From Helianthus annuus (Eukaryota > Streptophyta > Magnoliopsida > Asterales > Asteraceae), in NCBI RefSeq assembly GCF_002127325.2, contig NC_035437.2, positions 109,644,321 through 109,708,320 of the forward strand: a stretch of 64,000 nt of DNA, written 5' to 3'. The translations under genes and the position numbers were made by a program. A model generated the notes under the pieces. It was not told where the DNA came from, made no database searches, and saw only the letters and a program-made list of their open reading frames with translations. This document shows, piece by piece, positions 44,095 to 52,350 of this stretch (its first letter is position 1; each line of letters opens with the position of its first letter).

Positions 44095-44106
44095 CAGAGC
44101 AAAGGC
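44095..44106 (+). other. Viral primer binding site (Met-tRNA type)
   Basis: TGGTATCAGAGC at about 44092-44103, the conserved minus-strand primer site of caulimovirids. It lies 240 bases before ORF A. Confidence 0.8.
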
Positions 44107-44332
44107 TTTCCTAAAATCTAAAAGACTGAGACAAGCTCCATATTTTTACTGGCTATGAATGCCCAAAACTTTTTGTGGGGAACTCTCTCAGGTGAAGATT
44201 ATGGGAAATGTTTATTGCTTTGGTAACAAATTGGATGAGGTTCTGTAGTTTTGTATAATAAATATTAGAATTAGATTCATATGAATCTTAAAAACTGGAA
44301 TATAAGAATATCTAACAAGAAACTAAGGGTAG

Positions 44333-44842
44333 GAATTAAAGCTAAGGAGTCGGAATTTATTAAACCATAGAGAACTCTCAACCATTTTCGCTATTCAAAA
44401 AATTGAGTTTATTGAAAAACCCAGCCTTAAAAATATTAATACAGAAAATTATAGTTTTATTTGCAGAATTAAAGATAATTGTAAACATAGTCTACATACA
44501 GATAACCCACATCTAAACGCTTTAACAGATCTAGTAATAAATCTCGGTGTTAATCTACAGAAGGATTCCATAATTAATAAACAGTTACTTGAAAAGATTT
44601 CGGTATATACAGAAGAGTTTAAAAAATATTCTCAAAATTTAGATTATATAAAAGAACAAAACAACCAAATACTTAAAGAACTAAAGAAAAGTTGTTTAGA
44701 AAAACAAACAGAAAATATACAAAATAATAATATACAAATAGAAGTAGATAAAATCACAGACGCTATAAACAAGCTTAACATCGAAGATATAAACATTATT
44801 AAAAAACCAACACCATATAAACATTGGCAACCTCGAAAATGA
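44333..44842 (+). CDS. Pararetroviral ORF A without any AUG
   Basis: Open frame of about 170 codons from the stop at about 44330 to TGA at 44840-44842. There is no ATG in any frame from 44284 to 44838. The C-terminal half is a likely coiled coil, with regular Leu/Ile and Lys/Glu (LDYIKEQNNQILKELKK). The end overlaps the movement-protein ATG as ATGA. In known tungro- and badnavirus-type genomes the first ORFs are AUG-poor and translated by leaky scanning, and the first ORF of rice tungro bacilliform virus starts at a non-AUG codon. By analogy ORF A may begin at a near-cognate codon, or be 5'-truncated. Small virion-associated proteins are often coiled coils, but the role here is unproven. Confidence 0.65.
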   Translation, partial: ELKLRSRNLLNHRELSTIFAIQKIEFIEKPSLKNINTENYSFICRIKDNCKHSLHTDNPHLNALTDLVINLGVNLQKDSIINKQLLEKISVYTEEFKKYSQNLDYIKEQNNQILKELKKSCLEKQTENIQNNNIQIEVDKITDAINKLNIEDINIIKKPTPYKHWQPRK

Positions 44843-46344
44843 ATAACCAAATTTCAAGAAGAAGTAGATCTATACAAGAAGCTAGAAATTCAACAACTAG
44901 TATACAAGATATAATTACATCTGAAACATTTTTAAATCGAATACTTAGACGAGGATCAGGGTCTAATAGTAATAAACAAATAGTACAAATAGAAGAAGAA
45001 ATAGATGTAGACAGAAATATGGATTTGTATAATCAGCACCAATTAGACATATTAAACCCAAAAATATTATATCAAACTGGTATATTTAATGTAAATACAA
45101 CATTAATAAGAAGCACTAGAGAAGAAAGTCTCAGAGTGCTAGATAAAACAGTAACTATAGATTTATTATCACCAGAAACTATACAAAGAATTAGACACTC
45201 TGGTAAACACTTTGTACATACAGGATTAATCGTCATAGGCATTAAAGCTTTAGGACGAAAGAATTTAGGAACTAAACTTTTGGCACTAATATTAGATAAA
45301 AGTTGGAAAACAGAAATGAAAAAAAAAACAATAATATCAGGAATGGAAGTTGACTTAAGCCAAAATACAGCCTTATTCTATTGCACACCAGGAATATTAA
45401 AGGACATAAGAGATTTGCAAAATATAAAAATAGCTTTACAAACAAAAGGATATGAAAATTATGATGGAAACAATATAGTTATAAGTGTAGGAGTACTAGG
45501 AAAGGCTAGTAACAGTTTAGGAATGAAATACAAGGTAAACATAGATGGGATAGTTAAAGCAGTAGCATCAAAATCTATACAAATGATAGAACCAATTAAA
45601 ATAGATCCCGAACAATTAACATGTTTAGAATGGAATATAAACGATCTTCAAGAAAATGAGAAAACAGTTCTAATTCCAAAGAGGAGTTTTATATATGAAG
45701 GATCAGATGGTAAACAAAGTTTAAGATTTACAGATTTTAAAGAAACTACAAACGAGGAAAATAATGAAAATACTATGGAATATAGTTTTATGAATATAGA
45801 ACAACTAGAGGAGGATGAAATAGATCCAATATATGATACAGAAAATGAAGATGAAATAAATACAGATTTCTTAAAATTCAAAGAAGAATATATGGATTAC
45901 ACTCTAATAGACTATGAAGAGGAGGAGTTAACAAGTTTTAAAACAGAAGAAACTAACAAAACAATAGAACAAATAATAGATAGAAAATTTACAGAATTAA
46001 ACATACAAGAAGAAGTAGATAATATGATAATAGAATGTATAACAGACCTAGGAATGACCTATGAAGAAAGCTATAAAAAATTACAAGAATTCTATAATTT
46101 ACCATTAGTAGAAAGCATTTTACAGGGAAAAACAATGTTAGTAGATTTTTATAAACATGAACAAGCCTTTATGAATACAAAAGAAGAATTACAAGGAAAA
46201 AGACCTAGAATGGAATGGAGTGGAGATTTTAGTAACAAAACTTCACATGAAACCCTAGGAAGAGAACCCTGGACACAACCATCAATAGATTACAGTCAAG
46301 AATCAACATTAAGGGGAAGAGGTAGTAGGTTACCAATAGGATAA
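44839..46344 (+). CDS. Pararetroviral movement protein (30K superfamily)
   Basis: 501 codons from the ATG at 44839. The central part (about residues 65-240) is the caulimovirid movement-protein domain, with the HTGLIVIGIKALGRKNLG block and the downstream SVGVLGKASNSLG block. This protein would form tubules through plasmodesmata. The C-terminal part is acidic (Glu/Asp-rich, about 300-400) and linker-like. It ends at TAA 46342-46344. The next ORF (46360) is in the same frame, so the stop may be a later mutation within a single movement-coat polyprotein, or a true ORF end. Confidence 0.85.
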   Translation: MNNQISRRSRSIQEARNSTTSIQDIITSETFLNRILRRGSGSNSNKQIVQIEEEIDVDRNMDLYNQHQLDILNPKILYQTGIFNVNTTLIRSTREESLRVLDKTVTIDLLSPETIQRIRHSGKHFVHTGLIVIGIKALGRKNLGTKLLALILDKSWKTEMKKKTIISGMEVDLSQNTALFYCTPGILKDIRDLQNIKIALQTKGYENYDGNNIVISVGVLGKASNSLGMKYKVNIDGIVKAVASKSIQMIEPIKIDPEQLTCLEWNINDLQENEKTVLIPKRSFIYEGSDGKQSLRFTDFKETTNEENNENTMEYSFMNIEQLEEDEIDPIYDTENEDEINTDFLKFKEEYMDYTLIDYEEEELTSFKTEETNKTIEQIIDRKFTELNIQEEVDNMIIECITDLGMTYEESYKKLQEFYNLPLVESILQGKTMLVDFYKHEQAFMNTKEELQGKRPRMEWSGDFSNKTSHETLGREPWTQPSIDYSQESTLRGRGSRLPIG

Positions 46345-46359
46345 ACATACAGTGGGAAT

Positions 46360-47177
46360 ATGTTGCTATTAGAACAACAAAAACCCCAACTATGGATAGA
46401 TGAAGTATTAACATGGGAACAAACAGTAGTTAGAATGTGGGAAACCAATAAAAAAGATAGTATGGACATGTTTTCCTATCTAGAAACTACACTAGGACCA
46501 ATAGCCCTAGGAATCTGGCAAAGTAAAAAAGCACAAGATTCAACAGAAATTAATAATTTAAAGGCTTTAGGAGATAATCCTTATAATTTCACATCACAAA
46601 TCAGAACACTTATATTAGGAGTTGATCCAACAAAAAATAATAGTTTAATACAAGATTCAGCTATTAGAAACTAGAACAATTAAGTATAGCTGATATGAAA
46701 TATATAAATGAGTTTACACTAGATTTACTATCACAAACAAGAAAAGCAATGGATGATAATCTATGTGATAAATATTTTATAAAATTACCAGGAGATTTAG
46801 GAAAAAATATACATGAGTCATGGAAGACAATATATGGAGAACACCACAATCTTGGAATAAGACCGAGAATAACTTATACATTTGGAATATTAGAAGATAA
46901 AATGCAAAGAGGTAGCTTTACAAGAACAACTAAAAAGAAATGCATATGCATTCTGTAAAACAGCAATTTACACACCCCAAGCCTATGGTTTTTATGATAG
47001 AAAGAAAAATATAAGAAAAAGCACTACTTATAACAAAAATTACAAAGCAAATTATAACAAAAACAAATATGTTAGAAGCCTCAAACAAGAAGATGTAAAT
47101 GTTTCAGATGTGGAGAAGAACAACATTTAGCTAACAAATGTCCCAATAAAAATAAGAACATAGAAAGGGCTAGCTTA
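46360..47177 (+). pseudogene. Pararetroviral coat region with CCHC motif, broken
   Basis: Coat-protein-like sequence in three pieces: 46360-46674, 46695 to about 46905, and about 46909 to 47085. There are frame changes near 46660, 46905 and 47085. A Cys-X-Cys-X2-Cys-X4-His-X4-Cys nucleic-acid-binding motif lies at 47094-47141, in the frame that continues into the protease. The family coat binds the viral genome through this motif. Broken; no single protein can be made. Confidence 0.8.
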
Positions 47178-48434
47178 GTGGAACAACTACACGATTATGA
47201 AATAGAAGCTACTAAAACAGATGAATCAGATAGTGAGTCAGTCTATAGCATATACAGTGAAGACGAAAAGCCAACAACTAAGGTCACTTACACATACATG
47301 AATATAGAAGAATGTCAACATATCTGGGTACATCAAAGAGGTAATAATTATATAAAATGCTATAATTGTGGATATTATCCTAGTATAGAAAAAAGGTCAC
47401 AATGTAATATATGCTTTCAAGAAATATGTTGCATTTGTATAAAGAAATTACATAACATAGATATAGGTACTACATCAAAAACTACAGATACAAGTACCAA
47501 CATAATTATAGAAAGATTAGACAAGTTAGAATTAGCAACTGAATTACACAATCTAAAGATAAGAGATATAGACAATAGAATTATAGAACTAGAAAGAAAG
47601 ATAGGAGCTAAAATAACAGAAGAGCTAAGTCAAATGTCCACAGAAATACCTGAAGAACAAGTATTTATACAGACTCAAGGATCTATAAATATGGTCAATA
47701 TACAATGCCGCTTATGGCTTGATAATAACAGATTTTTAGATTTAACAGCATTAGTTGATACAGGAGCTACTAAGAGTCTAATATCACATAGTCTAGTACC
47801 AGAACAATACCATAAGGAATTAAAATATAAAGTTGTAAGTAGAACAATTGAGAATAGATTAGTTGAAATAACACACTACTTAGAACCGGTAGGAATACAG
47901 TTTTTAGATTTTTCAAACAATTATAGCATAAAGTATGACATACCACAAGTGAATATAAACCCAGCATATATACAGTCAAAAGACTTTGTGCTAGGATTAA
48001 ATTTTATATTTGCTTTAAATGGTTCTGTTACAGTAAATAGAAACTTTATTACACTTAGTAAACAAATCTATACAATCCCAACAACAAGGTACAATAATAT
48101 ATCGAAGATTGCACAGAAGCGTGGTGGTCAAGGGAGCTTAAAATTTTTAAGGCAACAAAAAAGAAGTAATCCTATAGAAAATGAAGCTATAAAATTGTTA
48201 ACAGACTTTTTAAGTCATGAAGTAGAAAAAGGAAAAGATATTACAAAAAGTATAAATCACCCTATGATCTTACACTTAGAAAAAGTTGGTCTTATAGGTG
48301 AAGATATTACAAAATCACATATAGAATACATATGTAAATTTAAACTAAAAAATCCAGATATTACTATAAGAACTGCTAATGTAGAATATAGTCACTTAGA
48401 CAAAGAAGAATTTAAAAACAAATCCCTGAAATGA
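47178..48434 (+). pseudogene. Pararetroviral cysteine motif, protease and start of RT
   Basis: Open for 418 codons in the same frame as the CCHC motif and the RT below. A second cysteine motif, CX2CX11CX2CX4CX2C, lies at 47358-47438. A short coiled coil (about 47510-47620) precedes the aspartic protease (DTGATKS at 47758-47778). The frame ends where RT begins, with two small compensating indels and stops at about 48424-48475. The second cysteine motif is known to me from badnaviruses and tungrovirus. Confidence 0.85.
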
Positions 48435-49139
48435 TTAGCCAGGGATTAATTAAAAAAATCAGAAAGTCCTCATAGATCAGCAGCCTTTATAGTAAGAAAC
48501 CATAGTGAAATAAAAAGAGGTAAAGCAAGAATAGTATACAATTACAAAAGACTAAACGATAATACAGTAGATGATGGATATAATATTCCCAATAAAGACA
48601 CTTTATTAAATCTTATACAGAAAAAGAAAGTTTTTTCAAAATTTGATTTAAAGTCAGGATATAATCAGTTAAAACTTGAAGAAAGTTTTAAGCCATGGAT
48701 AGCTTTTACATGCTCAGAAGGACAATTTGAATGGAATGTTCTTAGCTTTGGGCTAAAAAACGCTCCTTCAATTTTTCAAAGATTTATGGATAGTATTTTC
48801 TTAAAATATGACTTTCGTTTAGTATATATTGATGATATACTTGTAGCAAGCCAAACAGTACAAGAACATGAAAAACATTTACAACAGGTGTTTGAAGAAA
48901 TAAAAAAGAATGGAATAGTAGTTTCCAAACGGAAAATGGAATTATTTAAAAGAAAAATATCTTTCTTAGGATTAGAAATAGGTAATGGAAAAATAGAATT
49001 ACAATCACATATCTCTACAAAGATACTTGATTTCCCAGAAAAATTTGAAAACTTAAAACAAATACAAGCCTTTCTGGGACTGGTCAATTATGCTAGAAAA
49101 TTTGTTCCAAATTTATCAAAGTTAGTAGAGCCTTTATAG
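48435..49139 (+). pseudogene. Pararetroviral reverse transcriptase, broken
   Basis: RT domain with IVYNYKRLN, FSKFDLKSGYNQL, FGLKNAPSIFQ and YIDD (about 48826). It copies viral RNA into DNA. The frame is interrupted at its start (about 48432-48475) and by an in-frame TAG at 49137-49139 plus a second stop at about 49166. The catalytic YIDD itself is intact. Confidence 0.88.
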
Positions 49140-49689
49140 AGTAAAACAACAAAAAATGGCCAAAGGTAGTTTAATTCAGAAAACATAAAACTAGTTAAAG
49201 AAATTAAAATGGCAATTAAAAATATTAAACCACTAGAATTACCACTTGTTACAGATTACATAATTATTGAGACAGATGGATGCAAAGAAGGATGGGGAGC
49301 AGTTCTTCTCTGCAAACCAAGTAAATATAGTCCTAAGCAAGAAGAAAAAATTTGTGCTTATGCAAGAGGTAATTTTCAAAACAAAACAAGTTGGACTAGT
49401 ATCGATTTTGAAATACAGGCATTGATATATGCATTAGAAAAATTCAAACTTTTTCTTCACAAAGAATTTACAGTAAGAACTGATTGTGAGGCGATTGTAA
49501 AATTTATAAAGAATGATCAAAGTAAAAAAGATAAACAGGACCCGATGGGTTAATTTACAAAATATTATCCAAGGAAGTGGATATCAAATAAATTTTAAAC
49601 ATATCAAAGGGAAAAATAATGGGATAGCCGATATGTTATCTCGTAATATTAACAGATTGTTGCTTTTAGATGGACAGGAAAAAAGATAA
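49140..49689 (+). pseudogene. Pararetroviral RNase H, broken
   Basis: The RNase H fold follows RT: TDGCKEGWGA (first Asp), IDFEIQAL (Glu), RTDCEAI (Asp) and GIADMLSR (last Asp). A frame change near 49530 separates the last part. The end overlaps the start of the viroplasmin-like ORF by about 20 bases. Confidence 0.85.
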
Positions 49690-51286
49690 AGGAAAGGCAA
49701 TACTTGTACATCCTACACAGCCTACAAAATCCTCTCCAATGAATACATCATCCGAAGAAGAGAAAACAGAGAAACTCATGAGCCAGTCAATACAAGCAGC
49801 GAGAATACAGAATTTTAGACAACTGCCTGCAACACTAACATATCTCAACAATATTACACATTTTTACAACCCAAATCAATCAAAGGCTACAAATGTTCAT
49901 CCCCCAAAAAATAGACATTTTACACAAAGGGCAAGCTCTCAATCACAGTATACACAAAATGCGGTTATCACCTTTGGTAATTATGCAATGCAAAGATGTG
50001 ATGATCCCAATACAAAGTTTCGTCCAATTATTGGGATGCAATTAACAGAAAAACAACAGTGTTTACTAGATAACCTGTGGCATATTCAAACTATGCCTCA
50101 GGCCTCAACCTTTAAAGTCCAGGTGTTAAATGCATTAAGTATTTATTTTTATGAACAAAGCAGTAAAACACCTGAGAAACCACAGAGGCCTAAGTTTACC
50201 CATTATGTCATATTTCGAGGCACTAAAATTGGTATTTTTAATAAATGGGAAACTGTGGCTAAACATATCCAATGCCCCAATCCAATTTACAAAGGCTTTA
50301 CAGATTTTCAAAAAGCTATAGAAACAACAAGAGAACATTTTGGGGTAAGTGGCTTTTACATAGAACCTGAAGAGGTTCAAACATTTGCAGACATGGCTAA
50401 AATTAAGCCAGAACAAATAATTAAAAATCAAGAAGAGTTGATCACTGAGTTACAAGATCAGCTTGTACAACAAGGAAAAAATACACATTCTATACAAGAA
50501 AAGATTGAAAATAGTTTGTTAAAACAAAAGGTTAGTATTCTCGAAACAAAATATAAACATGTGTTACAAAAACTTCAAGAAAAAGAAACAAACACATTCT
50601 TAAACAGAAGCTATGATTCATTCAAAGCAAGAATGATTGATACACCATGGTGGGCATGCATTCAACAAGTTACAGACAAGTTTCCGGAATTCAAAACGTT
50701 GGTTTCACAAAAAGTTTGCACAGAGTTCCCAATAATTCTGTATGAAGCACAAAAACAGCTAGTAGATTTGGCATTTACAAAAGATGTTGAAAAACAAGGT
50801 TTTAAAATTGTTGAAAGAACAGATCAAGAAGGCAGAGGGACTGGATTGCTGTTAATCCAAATCCACTCACCTACAAAATTAACAGATGATCAAATCCTTC
50901 AATTTTACCATAATGGTATGATTGATTACATAGAGATAAAGACAGATGTTAGAACAACAAATCTCTTAAACAAAATGGGTGAAAAGATGGTAATTATAGC
51001 AGGCAATATTGCTATCAGAGCATTATGTCCTACAATTTCCTGCAAAATATTCTCTTCTCTCCCATATACAGATGCTTATACATACAGGCCAGCTAGGAAA
51101 AGGATCTTTATCAGAGATACTAATGATTACAAATACTCTTTAAGAGACAAATTTGTAAACTACAATATAGACTTTGGAAAGTTACCATGGTTAAAGGATA
51201 GGAGTAAAGAAAATACAGAAGCCTTAAACAGTTTTATCAAAACACATAAAAAACCCCAAAAATTCCCAAGAGTTTGCAATGGTTAG
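49670..51286 (+). CDS. Pararetroviral viroplasmin/transactivator-like protein
   Basis: 538 codons from the ATG at 49670. A domain at about residues 170-230 (YVIFRGTKIGIFNKW then YKGFTDFQKAIE) matches the caulimovirid viroplasmin fold (Cauli_VI, RNase H1 N-terminal-like). In caulimoviruses this protein forms inclusion bodies and allows reinitiation on polycistronic RNA. A coiled coil follows (about 255-315). The frame ends at 51284-51286, but the protein appears to continue in another frame to 51477 (acidic, DLEEDQEQDSD). So one small indel lies near 51262-51274. Confidence 0.78.
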   Translation: MDRKKDKGKAILVHPTQPTKSSPMNTSSEEEKTEKLMSQSIQAARIQNFRQLPATLTYLNNITHFYNPNQSKATNVHPPKNRHFTQRASSQSQYTQNAVITFGNYAMQRCDDPNTKFRPIIGMQLTEKQQCLLDNLWHIQTMPQASTFKVQVLNALSIYFYEQSSKTPEKPQRPKFTHYVIFRGTKIGIFNKWETVAKHIQCPNPIYKGFTDFQKAIETTREHFGVSGFYIEPEEVQTFADMAKIKPEQIIKNQEELITELQDQLVQQGKNTHSIQEKIENSLLKQKVSILETKYKHVLQKLQEKETNTFLNRSYDSFKARMIDTPWWACIQQVTDKFPEFKTLVSQKVCTEFPIILYEAQKQLVDLAFTKDVEKQGFKIVERTDQEGRGTGLLLIQIHSPTKLTDDQILQFYHNGMIDYIEIKTDVRTTNLLNKMGEKMVIIAGNIAIRALCPTISCKIFSSLPYTDAYTYRPARKRIFIRDTNDYKYSLRDKFVNYNIDFGKLPWLKDRSKENTEALNSFIKTHKKPQKFPRVCNG

Positions 51287-51477
51287 ACTTTAAATTATCA
51301 GGTGAAGGGCATTATGTTCAGATTTACACAGCCTCCAAATGGAGTATGTTACTACCATTTGTGGGAGAAGGAGAATCTCTTAAAACTGATCACATAATCG
51401 ATTTGGAAGAAGACCAGGAACAAGACTCAGACCCTGGAAGCCCACAGTCCATAGACTCAACACACAGGGATTTCTAA
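51274..51477 (+). pseudogene. Shifted C-terminal end of the viroplasmin-like ORF
   Basis: 67 codons overlapping the previous ORF by 13 bases in another frame. It starts at the aromatic block WLDFKLSG and ends in an acidic Ser/Asp tail. Most simply the original C-terminus, displaced by an indel. Confidence 0.65.
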
Positions 51478-51589
51478 AAGGAAATGATGAAGGCATTGAC
51501 ATGAAGAGACAGGTGTATACAACATTTCTAGAGAAATTGTTGCCCAACACATGCATCTGAAAAAGAATCCATTATTGTTCTCATTTGAA

Positions 51590-51627
51590 CTCTCCACTAT
51601 ATATATGTATGTATATATATATATATG
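51590..51627 (+). promoter_or_regulatory. TATA-rich region downstream of the viral ORFs
   Basis: CTCTCCACTATATATATG, then (TA)n. The position after the last ORF is where caulimovirid promoters sit, but it cannot be separated from the (TA)n insertion target. Confidence 0.35.
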
Positions 51628-51881
51628 TTATTAATAAAAATAATTTGAGCGAAACCGAGTGATCGACGAGCGAGTGGACCTTTGCTTATGCTTGGATTGA
51701 ATTTGAATCGAACCGATCTGAGCGGCTCATTTACAAACTAAGCTGGAATCGAACGAGCATTTTTCGAGCGATCCTCGATCGTCGAGCAGTTTGGACAGCC
51801 CTATCACTAAGTGAAGATATTATTATTGGCTATCTTTGAGATTCAAGATTAATCAATGACTGCGCTTATATTGCGATTAGG

Positions 51882-52350
51882 TGTAGGCCCCTATCACATG
51901 GATCGATATGAGATTGACTAATCAACCAAGGGTGCGGAATCCCCTTGATATATCACACGAACACAGAAACAAGTTTATCAGATGAAGATCATGAACAATC
52001 ACTTTCAAACCGTATTCTATTGATTATCCAACATAAATGTTTACAATCAATTCAAGACACAAATCTCTCAGCCGCTCTCTGTAGATTTCTCACTCAATCT
52101 CACAGCCACTCTCTGTGTAACTGAAACTCTAACTCTCTAAAACCACTAACTATCAGGACTAACCAAAACCTAATGCAAAATATGTTTATATACTACATGT
52201 TTGCATACTGGGCTTTTGACTGGGTTAGGCCATTCTTCAAGCCCATTACAACTCTTAACAAGCTAAACACAAATGCTAAGCCTAATACAAAATATCCAAA
52301 GACTAAGCTATTAAACTATTAAGCTGTTGTCACATTATATGCACCAACAG
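51882..52350 (-). mobile_element. Minus-strand copia LTR (candidate)
   Basis: On the minus strand this starts TGTTGGTGCA at 52350, directly after a polypurine run (GACTCCCCCTTG at 52351-52362 on the plus strand). It can end ...CCTACA at 51882. A second GACTCCCCCTTAGCC occurs at 52460. Ends and polypurine fit a copia LTR; no partner LTR or coding part was identified. Confidence 0.5.

Larger units (their letters stand above)
43973..51627 (+). mobile_element. Endogenous pararetrovirus (Caulimoviridae), nearly full length, defective
   Basis: About 7.65 kb between (TA)n tracts, without LTRs. Order: primer site, AUG-free ORF A, movement protein, coat region with CCHC motif, second cysteine motif, protease, reverse transcriptase, RNase H, viroplasmin-like ORF. 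This order and the Met-tRNA primer site define the family. At least eight stops or frame changes break the coding frames, so it cannot make a working genome as it stands. Genus is not assigned: the features match more than one known genus. Confidence 0.9.
42890..51803. mobile_element. hAT MITE split by later insertions
   Basis: Left end TAGGGGTGT (42890) and right end ACAGCCCTA (to 51803) are inverted. The perfect 8-bp duplication TCACTAAG lies at 42882-42889 and 51804-51811. Only about 42890-43138 and 51628-51803 belong to it, both rich in GATCGAG/CTCGATC motifs. Everything between was inserted later, at a (TA)n tract. Confidence 0.88.

Noticed and set aside
44644..44850. Hydrophobic minus-strand ORF in the viral region
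   Set aside because: Antisense shadow of the Lys/Asn-rich ORF A.
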